A DNA stretch of 64,000 bases from Streptomyces sp. CG 926 (GTDB lineage Bacteria > Actinomycetota > Actinomycetes > Streptomycetales > Streptomycetaceae), in NCBI RefSeq assembly GCF_003148825.1, contig NZ_QGGZ01000008.1:1-64000 (forward strand), written 5' to 3'. The position numbers and the translations under genes were made by a program. Below are positions 43,460-51,155 of this stretch, one piece after another. The first letter of the stretch is position 1. Each line of letters opens with the position of its first letter. The notes beneath the pieces are model-generated. The model ran no database searches and was not told the DNA's origin. It worked only from the letters and a program-made list of their open reading frames with translations.

Positions 43460-43736
43460 TGCCGCTGTGCCAGCCCCGCCGGCCCATCAGGCTCACACCG
43501 GCCCTCTTCAACCTCGGCCCGGCACATCCAGCTTCGCCGGGCCCAATGCCAGCCTCGCCGGCGTTTGAGGCGCGGGGTCTGGGGCGGAGCCCCAGGGAAC
43601 CCGGCTCCGCCGGGCACCGGGCTCCGCCCGGACCCGCGCCTCAAACGCCGGCGAGGCTGAATGTGCCGGCCGAGGCTGAAGATGGCCGGCGAGGCTGGAT
43701 GTGCCGGCCGAGGCTCGGCGTAGCCGGGCGGCGGGG
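43460..43736. repeat. repeat-rich intergenic DNA with a 26-bp inverted repeat
   Basis: Arms 43551-43576 and 43633-43658 are perfect 26-bp inverted copies around a core that also pairs (GGGCGGAGCCC-type). To the right, the motif GCCGGC(C)GAGGCTG recurs about four times (43648-43715). The same core, AACGCCGGCGGGGC, appears near 13331 and 18178, so this is a dispersed intergenic family. No gene is seen. Confidence 0.85.
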
Positions 43737-43991
43737 TCACCAGCCCTGGAGGGGTGGGGAGATGCCCGTCGGGGGTCGGGTCCAGGGGTGGGTGAGGGAG
43801 GCCCACACCACGAAGGCCACCGCGGCGGCGAAGAGCACGGCCCAGCCCAACCGCCGCAGCGCCCGCCGCCGGCGCAGCAGGCGGCCGCCCCGAGCCGCGG
43901 CGCCCGCCGCCAGCCCCGTCGGCACCGGCGGGTACGGGCCCTCCAGGAGCCGCCTGACCTGGGCTTCCTTCCGGTCCGGGAGGCCGCTCAC
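43737..43991 (-). CDS. small membrane protein coupled to the sigma-like factor
   Basis: An 84-residue protein: an N-terminal cytoplasmic part (VSGLPDRKEAQVRRLLEG), a very basic RRRRALRR stretch, one membrane segment (about residues 50-66) and a short outer tail. The GTG start overlaps the stop of the sigma-like gene (GTGA). A short single-span protein coupled to an ECF-type factor could be an anti-sigma or accessory protein, but it lacks a zinc-binding HxxxCxxC motif. Confidence 0.7.
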   Translation of the reverse strand: MSGLPDRKEAQVRRLLEGPYPPVPTGLAAGAAARGGRLLRRRRALRRLGWAVLFAAAVAFVVWASLTHPWTRPPTGISPPLQGW

Positions 43992-44410
43992 GCCGCCTCC
44001 CGGTTCCGCAGCGCCTCCACGGCCCGGTTGCACAGCACCCGTACCCGCTCCACCGGCATCCCGAGCTGCGCCGCCGTGACCTCCTCCGCGACCCCTTCGT
44101 AGAGCCGCAGGACGAGTACGAGCCGCTCCGGCGGGCTCAGTCGGGCGAGCAGGCCGGCGCCGCCGTGGTGGTGCCGGCCGCTCCGGGCGAAGGCGGCGCA
44201 CAGCTCCTGGCGGGTGAAGTCGTACGGGTCGTCCCCGCGCAGCCGCCGCCAGTTCGCGTACGTCCGGGCCAGTGCGCCCGCCAGCAGCCGCCGGGCCGAA
44301 TCCGGTTCGCCGGTCAGCAGGACCGCGACATGCAGGAGACGCCCGGCCGCACCCGCGACGAAGGCTTCGAACTCCGCGTAGGAGCCCGCCTGTTGATCAA
44401 CCACCCGCAT
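43988..44410 (-). CDS. minimal SigE-family/ECF sigma-like factor
   Basis: A 140-residue protein with a degenerate region 2 (YAEFEAFVAGAAGRLLHVAVLLTGEPDSARRLLAGALARTYANW) and a region 4 helix-turn-helix (LSPPERLVLVLRLYEGVAEEVTAAQLGMPVERVRVLCNRAVEAL). It is shorter than usual ECF factors (about 170) and resembles the SigE-family group of actinobacteria. Start ATG 44410 (44419 possible). Followed by a coupled small membrane protein. Confidence 0.8.
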   Translation of the reverse strand: MRVVDQQAGSYAEFEAFVAGAAGRLLHVAVLLTGEPDSARRLLAGALARTYANWRRLRGDDPYDFTRQELCAAFARSGRHHHGGAGLLARLSPPERLVLVLRLYEGVAEEVTAAQLGMPVERVRVLCNRAVEALRNREAA

Positions 44411-44467
44411 AGTCCACATAGTGCGGGCAGCGGGGCCGCCCAGGTCAAGAGGACGGACGGACTCCGC

Positions 44468-44989
44468 TCAGGAGGCGGGACCGGCTTCGGCCACGGCCGC
44501 CATGAGCTCCGACAGCGACAGGTTGAAGCGGGTCAGCAGACCGGTGAAGGATTCCCGCTCGCCCTCGCTCCAGCCCTCCGTCACCCGGGCCATCAGCTCG
44601 CGCCGCGAGGAGCGGACCTCCTCCAGCCGGGCCAGCCCCCGCGGGGACAGCGCGAGCACCACGGCCCGCCCGTCCTCGGGGTGCGAGGTCCGCTTGACCA
44701 GACCGCTGTCGACCAGCGGCGCGACCTGCCGGGTCACCGTGGAGGAGTCGATCCCCATGCCGCCGGCGAGCGCCTTCACGCCCATCGGGCCTTCCAGGTC
44801 GAGCCGGTTCAGCAGGAGGTAGGCGGCGCGGTCCATCGAGTTGCGGGCCTGGCCCACACCGCCCAGACGGGTCTGCTCGGCACGGCGGGCGAAGACCGCC
44901 ACCTGGTGCTGGAGCGCGTCGAGGAGACCGGCTCCGGCGGGCGCGTCGGGCGCCGCGGGCAGATCGGAATTGGCCGGGGTGGAAGGCAT
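44468..44989 (-). CDS. MarR-family transcriptional regulator
   Basis: A 173-residue winged-helix regulator with MarR blocks: ALAGGMGIDSSTVTRQVAPLVDSGLVKRTSHPEDGRAVVLALSPRGLARLEEV (about 68-120) between dimerisation helices. It is divergent from the threonine dehydratase gene (174 bp between). The ligand and targets are unknown; the divergent gene and itself are the obvious candidates. Confidence 0.9.
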   Translation of the reverse strand: MPSTPANSDLPAAPDAPAGAGLLDALQHQVAVFARRAEQTRLGGVGQARNSMDRAAYLLLNRLDLEGPMGVKALAGGMGIDSSTVTRQVAPLVDSGLVKRTSHPEDGRAVVLALSPRGLARLEEVRSSRRELMARVTEGWSEGERESFTGLLTRFNLSLSELMAAVAEAGPAS

Positions 44990-45162
44990 GGCCGTGGGCT
45001 CTCTTCGCGTGGGTCCGACAAGGTTGGGGGACAGAGTACGCGGCCGTGCGGCGGCTCGTACGCCTCGTACAAGAACTGATACGGCCGGTTCGGGCCCCCG
45101 CCCCGCGGGTGTCCCGGATGGCGAGATATCGCCCCTCCTGCGCGCCCTGCGAGACTGACGGC

Positions 45163-46395
45163 ATGAACTACCGCGTGCCCCCGCCCGTCCCCCAGGTCAT
45201 CCTCGACGACATCCGGGGGGCTCAGAAGATGCTCTCGGGCGTCTCCCGGGTCACCGCCATGGAGGGCAGCCGGCACCTCTCCGCGCTCACCGGCTCTCCG
45301 GTGCACCTCAAGTGCGAGAACCTCCAGCGCACCGGATCCTTCAAGCTCCGCGGCGCCTACGTACGCATCGCCGGCCTGCGCCCCGAGCAGCGGGCCGCCG
45401 GCGTCGTCGCCGCGAGCGCAGGCAACCACGCGCAGGGCGTGGCGTTGGCCTCCTCCCTCCTCGGGGTCCGCTCGACGGTGTTCATGCCGGTCGGGGCTCC
45501 GCTGCCGAAGGTGGCCGCGACCCAGGAGTACGGAGCCGAGGTGCGCCTGCACGGGCAGGTCGTCGACGAGACCTTCCTGGCCGCCCAGGAGTACGCGGAC
45601 CGCACCGGCGCGGTGTTCATCCACCCCTTCGACCACCGCGACATCATCGCGGGGCAGGGCACCGTCGGTCTGGAGATCCTGGAGCAGTGCCCGGAGGTAC
45701 GGACGATCCTCGTCGGGATCGGCGGCGGTGGTCTCGCGGCCGGCGTCGCGGTCGCCGTGAAGGCGCTGCGGCCGGACGTACGGGTCATCGGGGTGCAGGC
45801 GGCGGGCGCGGCCGCGTACCCGCCCTCGCTCAAGGCCGGGCACCCGATCTCGATCGACGAACCGATGACGATGGCCGACGGGATCAAGGTCGGCCGCCCC
45901 GGCGACGTCCCCTTCAACATCATCGCCGAGCTCGTCGACGACGTGCGCACGGTTTCCGAGGACGACCTCTCCAGTGCCCTGCTGCTGTGTCTGGAGCGGG
46001 CCAAGCTGGTGGTCGAACCGGCCGGGTGCAGCCCGGTCGCGGCCCTGCTCAGCCGGCCCGAACTGTACGGCGGCGGACCGGTGGTGGCCGTCCTGTCCGG
46101 CGGGAACGTCGATCCGCTGCTGCTCCAGCGGATCCTGCGACACGGCATGGCGGCGGCGGGCCGGTACCTGTCCCTGCGGTTGCGCGTGGCCGACCGGCCC
46201 GGCGCCCTGGCCGGGCTCCTGGCGGTGTTGTCGGTGGTGGATGCGAACGTGTTGGACGTGAGCCATGTGCGGACGGACCCGCGGCTGGGGCTCACGGAGG
46301 TGGAGGTGGAGCTGCACCTGGAGACGAAGGGCCCCGAGCACTGCGCGGAGGTCGCGCGTTCCCTGCACGGCGCGGGATACAAGGTGATGTCCTAG
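45163..46395 (+). CDS. ilvA: threonine ammonia-lyase (threonine dehydratase) with ACT domain
   Basis: A 410-residue fold-type II PLP enzyme converting threonine to 2-oxobutanoate and ammonia, for isoleucine synthesis or catabolism. The PLP lysine is K61 in RTGSFKLRGAY; the phosphate loop is GIGGGGLAAG; AASAGNHAQGVA binds substrate. A single ACT-like domain follows (about 328-410). The short single-ACT layout fits the catabolic or TdcB/IlvA2-like group more than the long feedback-inhibited form. Start ATG 45163; a weak GAGACT six bases upstream may be a leaderless -10. Confidence 0.92.
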   Translation: MNYRVPPPVPQVILDDIRGAQKMLSGVSRVTAMEGSRHLSALTGSPVHLKCENLQRTGSFKLRGAYVRIAGLRPEQRAAGVVAASAGNHAQGVALASSLLGVRSTVFMPVGAPLPKVAATQEYGAEVRLHGQVVDETFLAAQEYADRTGAVFIHPFDHRDIIAGQGTVGLEILEQCPEVRTILVGIGGGGLAAGVAVAVKALRPDVRVIGVQAAGAAAYPPSLKAGHPISIDEPMTMADGIKVGRPGDVPFNIIAELVDDVRTVSEDDLSSALLLCLERAKLVVEPAGCSPVAALLSRPELYGGGPVVAVLSGGNVDPLLLQRILRHGMAAAGRYLSLRLRVADRPGALAGLLAVLSVVDANVLDVSHVRTDPRLGLTEVEVELHLETKGPEHCAEVARSLHGAGYKVMS

Positions 46396-46516
46396 CGTCC
46401 CCCGTTCGGCGCGTCCCCCGTTCGGCCGAGCAGGACCCGCCCCGCGCCCATAGGATTTGCGTAGAAATGCCCTGAATATTCTGATTCTACTGGCCCGATT
46501 CACTGGGAGAATCCCT

Positions 46517-47539
46517 ATGCCAGGCGCTATCTACGCCGAAGGTCTGGTCAAGACCTTCGGCGATGTACGGGCTCTCGACGGCGTGGACCTCGATGTCCCC
46601 GAAGGCACCGTCCTGGGTCTGCTCGGCCCGAACGGCGCGGGCAAGACCACGGCCGTACGCGTCCTGACCACCCTCCTGCGGCCCGACAGCGGCAAGGCCG
46701 TCGTCGCCGGCATGGACGTCTTGGAGCATCCCGACGAAGTCCGCCGCGCCATCGGCCTGTCCGGCCAGTTCGCGGCCGTCGACGAGTACCTGACCGGCCG
46801 CGAGAACCTCCAGATGGTCGGCCGGCTCTACCAGATGAAGGCCAAGGCGGCCAAGGTCCGGGCCGCCGAACTCCTCGAACGCTTCAACCTCTCCGACGCC
46901 GCCGACCGCACGGCCAAGACCTACTCCGGCGGTATGCGTAGGCGCCTGGACCTCGCGGCCGCCCTCGTCGTCAGCCCGCCCGTGATGTTCATGGACGAGC
47001 CCACCACCGGACTCGACCCCCGCAACCGCCAACAGCTGTGGGGCATCATCCAGGAGCTGGTCGCCGGCGGCACGACCTTGCTCCTGACCACCCAGTACCT
47101 GGAGGAGGCCGACCACCTCGCGCACGACATCTGCGTGGTCGACCACGGCAAGGTCATCGCCCGCGGCACCTCCGACCAGCTCAAGGCCCGCACCGGCGGC
47201 GAGCGCGTGGAGGTCGTCGTCCACGAGCGGCAGCACATCACCACCGCGCGCGAGGTGCTCGCCGGCTTCGGCAAGGGCGAGACCACGGTCGAGGAGCACA
47301 CCCGCAAGCTGACCGTGCCCGTGTCGGGCGGCGCCAAGCTGCTCGCCGAGGTCATCCGCGAACTCGACGGCCGGGGCATCGAGATCGACGACATCGGCCT
47401 GCGCCGCCCCACCCTCGACGACGTGTTCATCTCCCTGACCGGGCACGCGGCCGAGAAGGCCGTGGAGGACAACGGCGACGCGCAGGCCGCTCCCGGGGCC
47501 AAGGGCCGCAAGGCGGCCCGGAAGGAGGCGGCGAAGTGA
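46517..47539 (+). CDS. ABC transporter ATP-binding protein (DrrA family)
   Basis: A 340-residue ATPase: Walker A GPNGAGKTT, signature YSGGMRRRLDLA, Walker B VMFMDEPTTGLD, switch His in LLTTQYLEEADHL. The C-terminal third is the DrrA-type extension (about 225-320) ending with a Lys/Ala tail. DrrA-type systems export daunorubicin-like drugs or lipids. The ATG at 46517 follows GGGAGA; an upstream frame start lies in the AT-rich promoter region (palindrome GAATATTC at 46474-46481). The stop overlaps the permease start. Confidence 0.92.
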   Translation: MPGAIYAEGLVKTFGDVRALDGVDLDVPEGTVLGLLGPNGAGKTTAVRVLTTLLRPDSGKAVVAGMDVLEHPDEVRRAIGLSGQFAAVDEYLTGRENLQMVGRLYQMKAKAAKVRAAELLERFNLSDAADRTAKTYSGGMRRRLDLAAALVVSPPVMFMDEPTTGLDPRNRQQLWGIIQELVAGGTTLLLTTQYLEEADHLAHDICVVDHGKVIARGTSDQLKARTGGERVEVVVHERQHITTAREVLAGFGKGETTVEEHTRKLTVPVSGGAKLLAEVIRELDGRGIEIDDIGLRRPTLDDVFISLTGHAAEKAVEDNGDAQAAPGAKGRKAARKEAAK

Positions 47540-48405
47540 CCGTCACGTCCCCCGACCCGGGCACCTCCCCGAACGGCGCACTCGCGGCGCCCCGTCCGCG
47601 CGGCGGCGTCGTCCAGAGCGTCAACGACTCCCTCGTGATCGCCAAGCGCAACGTCATCCGCCTCAGCCGGATCCCCGAGATGGTCATCTTCGGGCTGATC
47701 CAGCCGGTCATGTTCGTGGTGCTGTTCAGCTTCGTCTTCGGCGGCTCGATGATGATCGGCGGCTCGACCAGCGCCATCGACTACCGGAACTTCCTGATGG
47801 CCGGCATCTTCGCCCAGACCGTCACCTTCGCCACGGCGGGCGCGGGCGCGGGCATCGCGGACGACATGCACAAGGGCCTGATCGACCGCTTCCGATCGCT
47901 GCCCATGGCCCGTGGCGCCGTCCTGACCGGCCGTACCCTGGCCGACCTGATGCAGACCGCGCTGACCATGGTGGTCCTGGCGATCGTCGCCCTCCTCGTC
48001 GGCTGGCGCACCCACACGAGCGCCGGCGAGGTGCTGGCCGGTTTCGGTCTGCTGCTCCTGCTCGGGTACGCGTTCTCCTGGATCGGCGCCCTGATCGGGC
48101 TGTCCGTACGGACTCCGGAGGCGGCCACCTCGGGCGGGCTGATCTGGCTGTTCCCCGTCACGTTCATCTCGAACGCGTTCGTCCCCACGGAGAACATGGC
48201 GAGCTGGCTCCAGCCCATCGCCGAATGGAACCCGTTCAGCGCCACCGTCCAGGCCTGCCGCGAGCTCTTCGGCAACCCGGGCGTGTCCCCGTCCGACGCC
48301 TGGCCGATGGTCCACCCCGTCTGGGCCTCGCTGATCTGGTCGGCCCTGATCATCCTGGTGTTCCGCACCCTCGCGGTCCGCAAGTACCGCGGAGCGGACG
48401 GCTGA
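47536..48405 (+). CDS. ABC transporter permease (DrrB family)
   Basis: A 289-residue ABC-2 type permease with six predicted membrane segments starting near residue 52 (IPEMVIFGLIQPVMFVVLFSF) and the family motif GLIDRFRSLPMARGAVLTGRTLAD. It forms the membrane part of the exporter with the preceding ATPase. GTG 47536 overlaps the ATPase stop (GTGA), with GGAGG seven bases upstream. The cargo is unknown. Confidence 0.92.
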   Translation: MTVTSPDPGTSPNGALAAPRPRGGVVQSVNDSLVIAKRNVIRLSRIPEMVIFGLIQPVMFVVLFSFVFGGSMMIGGSTSAIDYRNFLMAGIFAQTVTFATAGAGAGIADDMHKGLIDRFRSLPMARGAVLTGRTLADLMQTALTMVVLAIVALLVGWRTHTSAGEVLAGFGLLLLLGYAFSWIGALIGLSVRTPEAATSGGLIWLFPVTFISNAFVPTENMASWLQPIAEWNPFSATVQACRELFGNPGVSPSDAWPMVHPVWASLIWSALIILVFRTLAVRKYRGADG

Positions 48406-48455
48406 GCCGCGCGGCCCCGTACCGACGCGGCCCCGTACCGACGTACCGACGCAGC

Positions 48456-48501
48456 GACGCGCGATGCCCGGCCGGAAGGGTCCGGCCGGGCATCGCGCGT
48501 C
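48456..48501. terminator. very strong hairpin terminator
   Basis: Perfect 21-bp stem (48456-48476 with 48481-48501) and loop AGGG, between the exporter operon (+) and greA (-). A short imperfect repeat of GTACCGACG precedes it. Confidence 0.9.
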
Positions 48502-48534
48502 GTCTGTCAGGAAGAAAAAGGTGACCGAGGGTGA

Positions 48535-49032
48535 TCAGCCGGTGAAGGGCTTGACGTCCAGGATCTTGACCGAGGCCTTCTTGCCGTTCGGCAGCTCGTA
48601 CTCGGCGTCCTCGCCGATCGCCTTGCCCATGACACCGCTGCCCAGCGGGGACTGGGGGGAGTAGGTCTCGAAGTCCGAGGACGCGTACTCGCGCGAGGCC
48701 AGCAGGAACTCCATGGTGTCGTCCTCGTCGCCGTCGAAGGCGATCTTGACGAGCGTGCCGGGGGCCACCACGCCGTCGGACGCGGGCGCGGTGCCGACCT
48801 TGGCGTTCTCCAGGAGCTGCGTGAGCTGGCGGACCCGGAGCTCCTGCTTGCCCTGCTCCTCCTTCGCCGCGTGGTAGCCACCGTTCTCACGCAGGTCGCC
48901 CTCCTCGCGGGCGGCTGCGATCTTCGTGGCGATCTCCGTGCGGGCGGGACCAGAGAGGTAGTCCAGCTCCGCCTTCAGCTGGTCGTACGCCGCCTGGGTC
49001 AGCCAGGTGACGCTTTCGCTCGTCTGGGTCAC
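48535..49032 (-). CDS. greA: transcription elongation factor GreA
   Basis: A 165-residue factor that rescues backtracked RNA polymerase by RNA cleavage. The N-terminal coiled coil carries the acidic tip AAREEGDLRENGGYHAAKEEQG, and the C-terminal FKBP-like domain ends SPLGSGVMGKAIGEDAEYELP. GTG 49032 follows GAGGAGC. Confidence 0.95.
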   Translation of the reverse strand: MTQTSESVTWLTQAAYDQLKAELDYLSGPARTEIATKIAAAREEGDLRENGGYHAAKEEQGKQELRVRQLTQLLENAKVGTAPASDGVVAPGTLVKIAFDGDEDDTMEFLLASREYASSDFETYSPQSPLGSGVMGKAIGEDAEYELPNGKKASVKILDVKPFTG

Positions 49033-49170
49033 GGGTGCTCCTCGTCGGTACAGGGGACTACAGGCCGCCAGCGGCGGACGAAACCACGAGCCTAACAATT
49101 CGGGAAGAAAAGGGGGAGGACCCCACAGGCTCATTGCCTCGCGGGGCGCGACTTCAATCCTTTTCGGACG

Positions 49171-49584
49171 TCAGTGGGCGGAGGGCGCCGGCCGGCACCC
49201 GACCAGCTCGATCACCGCGGCCCTGCGGGTGGTCTTCAGGGTGACGAGCTCGTCCACCCGCGACGATGCCTGCGCGAAGGTGAAGTCGGCGCGCCCCACC
49301 TCGGCGTGCTCCTTGTCCTGCGAGCTCAGGGAACAGACACCGGTGATCGAGGACTCCTTGCGGACCTCCAGGTGCACCTTCACCTCGGTGTCCGAAATCA
49401 CCTGGAACTTGATCACTTCGGCGCTCACGCTCTGTCCCGCGACGTAGTCCCAGCCGATCCAGCCGACCACGCCCAGCAGCACCGCACCCAGCACCGATCC
49501 GATGATCTTGAGCTTCCGGTCCGCACGCTCGTCCGCCGACCGGCCGTACCGGCCCTCGGGCAGTCCCTCGCGCACCGCGCTCAT
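49171..49584 (-). CDS. DUF4307 single-span membrane protein
   Basis: A 137-residue protein with a charged N-terminus (PEGRYGRSADERADRKLK), one membrane segment (about 27-48, GSVLGAVLLGVVGWIGWDYVAG) and an outer beta-rich domain with two Cys (GVCSLSS and LVGCRP) that could form a disulfide. It matches the actinobacterial DUF4307 family, which commonly neighbours greA and mca. ATG 49584 with AGAGGAA. Function unknown. Confidence 0.85.
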   Translation of the reverse strand: MSAVREGLPEGRYGRSADERADRKLKIIGSVLGAVLLGVVGWIGWDYVAGQSVSAEVIKFQVISDTEVKVHLEVRKESSITGVCSLSSQDKEHAEVGRADFTFAQASSRVDELVTLKTTRRAAVIELVGCRPAPSAH

Positions 49585-49691
49585 GATCGTTCCTCTCGCC
49601 GGGGACGGCTTGGTCACCCCTGGAATTTTCCGCCCCCCAGTTCGGTCACTATAGGAGCTGAGTGTCGCGCCGAATCGCAGAGGATCCTGTT

Positions 49692-50573
49692 TTGACCGAG
49701 CAGCTTCGACTGATGGCCGTCCACGCCCACCCCGACGACGAGTCGAGCAAGGGCGCGGCCACCATGGCCAAGTACGTGTCCGAGGGGGTTCCCGTGCTGG
49801 TCGTCACCTGCACCGGTGGCGAGCGCGGCTCGGTCCTGAACCCCAAGCTCCAGGGCGACAAGTACATCGAGGAGAACATCCACGAGGTACGCGCCAAGGA
49901 GATGGACGAGGCGCGCGACATCCTCGGCGTCGAGCAGGAGTGGCTCGGCTACGTCGACTCCGGCCTCCCCGAGGGCGACCCGCTGCCCCCGCTGCCCGAG
50001 GGCTGTTTCGCGCTCGCGGACGTCCACGAGGCCGCCGGTGAGCTGGTGAAGAAGATCCGCGCCTTCAAGCCGCAGGTCGTCACCACCTACGACGAGAACG
50101 GGGGCTACCCGCACCCCGACCACATCATGACCCACACGATCTCCATGCTGGCCTTCGACAGCGCGGCCGACACCGAGAAGTACCCGGAGAGCGAGTACGG
50201 CCCGGCCTACCAGCCGCAGAAGCTCTACTACAACCAGGGCTTCAACAAGCCGCGCACCATCGCCCTGCACGAGGCGCTCCTCGCGCGCGGCCTGGAGTCC
50301 CCCTACGGGGAGTGGCTGGAGCGGTGGAAGGAGTTCGAGCGCAAGGAGCGGAACCTGACCACCCACGTGCCCTGCGCCGACTTCTTCGAGATCCGTGACA
50401 AGGCGCTCATCGCGCACGCCACGCAGATCGACCCGGACGGCGGCTGGTTCCGCGTCCCGATGGACATCCAGAAGGAGGTCTGGCCCACCGAGGAGTACGA
50501 GCTGGCGAAGTCGTTCGTCGACACTTCCCTCCCCGAGTCCGACCTCTTCGCGGGCATCCGGGAGAATGCGTAG
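49692..50573 (+). CDS. mca: mycothiol S-conjugate amidase
   Basis: A 293-residue zinc amidase splitting mycothiol-toxin conjugates to glucosaminyl-inositol and an N-acetylcysteine (mercapturic) conjugate for export. Zinc ligands lie in VHAHPDDESSKG (H13, D16) and YPHPDHI. Length equals the Streptomyces Mca. TTG 49692 was chosen because AGAGGA sits seven bases upstream and the protein then starts LTEQLRLMAVHAHPDD. The next gene starts two bases after its stop. Confidence 0.95.
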   Translation: MTEQLRLMAVHAHPDDESSKGAATMAKYVSEGVPVLVVTCTGGERGSVLNPKLQGDKYIEENIHEVRAKEMDEARDILGVEQEWLGYVDSGLPEGDPLPPLPEGCFALADVHEAAGELVKKIRAFKPQVVTTYDENGGYPHPDHIMTHTISMLAFDSAADTEKYPESEYGPAYQPQKLYYNQGFNKPRTIALHEALLARGLESPYGEWLERWKEFERKERNLTTHVPCADFFEIRDKALIAHATQIDPDGGWFRVPMDIQKEVWPTEEYELAKSFVDTSLPESDLFAGIRENA

Positions 50574-50575
50574 CT

Positions 50576-50809
50576 ATGAGCGCTACGCAGGCAGCACTGA
50601 CCCAGCTCCTCCCGCTGGCGGGTGACACGTTCGACAAGAACAAGGTGACGCCCGGCCTCCTCGGCTTCATCGTCTTCGCGGCCCTCGCCATCGGCGTGTG
50701 GGCCCTGATGAAGTCCATGAACCGGCACATGGGCCGGGTGAACTTCGAGGAGGCCCCGGATCCCGCGGCCCCGGCCGCCCCCGGCACGGACGCCGCCCGG
50801 ACCCCGTAA
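50576..50809 (+). CDS. small membrane protein coupled to mca
   Basis: A 77-residue protein with one membrane segment (about residues 27-46, GLLGFIVFAALAIGVWALMK) and a Pro/Ala-rich cytoplasmic tail. It begins two bases after the mca stop, so translation is coupled. Conserved next to mca in streptomycetes, from memory of gene order; function unknown. Confidence 0.85.
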   Translation: MSATQAALTQLLPLAGDTFDKNKVTPGLLGFIVFAALAIGVWALMKSMNRHMGRVNFEEAPDPAAPAAPGTDAARTP

Positions 50810-51155
50810 GGCGGAGCCGGGCCCGGTGCGGCCCGCAGGACCCTCGCGCACACGCCGGCGCCCCGGCCGGGAGAACCGGCGGGGCGGCGGCCTCGGCGCG
50901 TGCCCGCCCACGCGGAACCGACCCGGGGCATGCCCTTCGGGTCAGGCCGGGCTCGCGGTGCCCGGCACGCACGCTCGCCGCGTCGTCGTCGGTCGCCGAC
51001 CTCCCAGCCACCGCCGGGAGGCGCCCCTCGCGTCCACCGCCTCCTCCTCCTCCTCGCGAGCGCACGCGCCGGACACCGCTCCCCGATCCGGCGCGATCCG
51101 GCCGACCGAAAGGCACGCCGTGGGCCGGGCCGGGAAGGGCCGGGTCGTGGTCGCG
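50810..51155. other. 346-bp intergenic region
   Basis: GC-rich DNA between convergent genes. No supported gene was found; minor inverted repeats may terminate transcription. The open frames on both strands are Arg/Gly/Pro-rich and look like chance. Confidence 0.5.
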
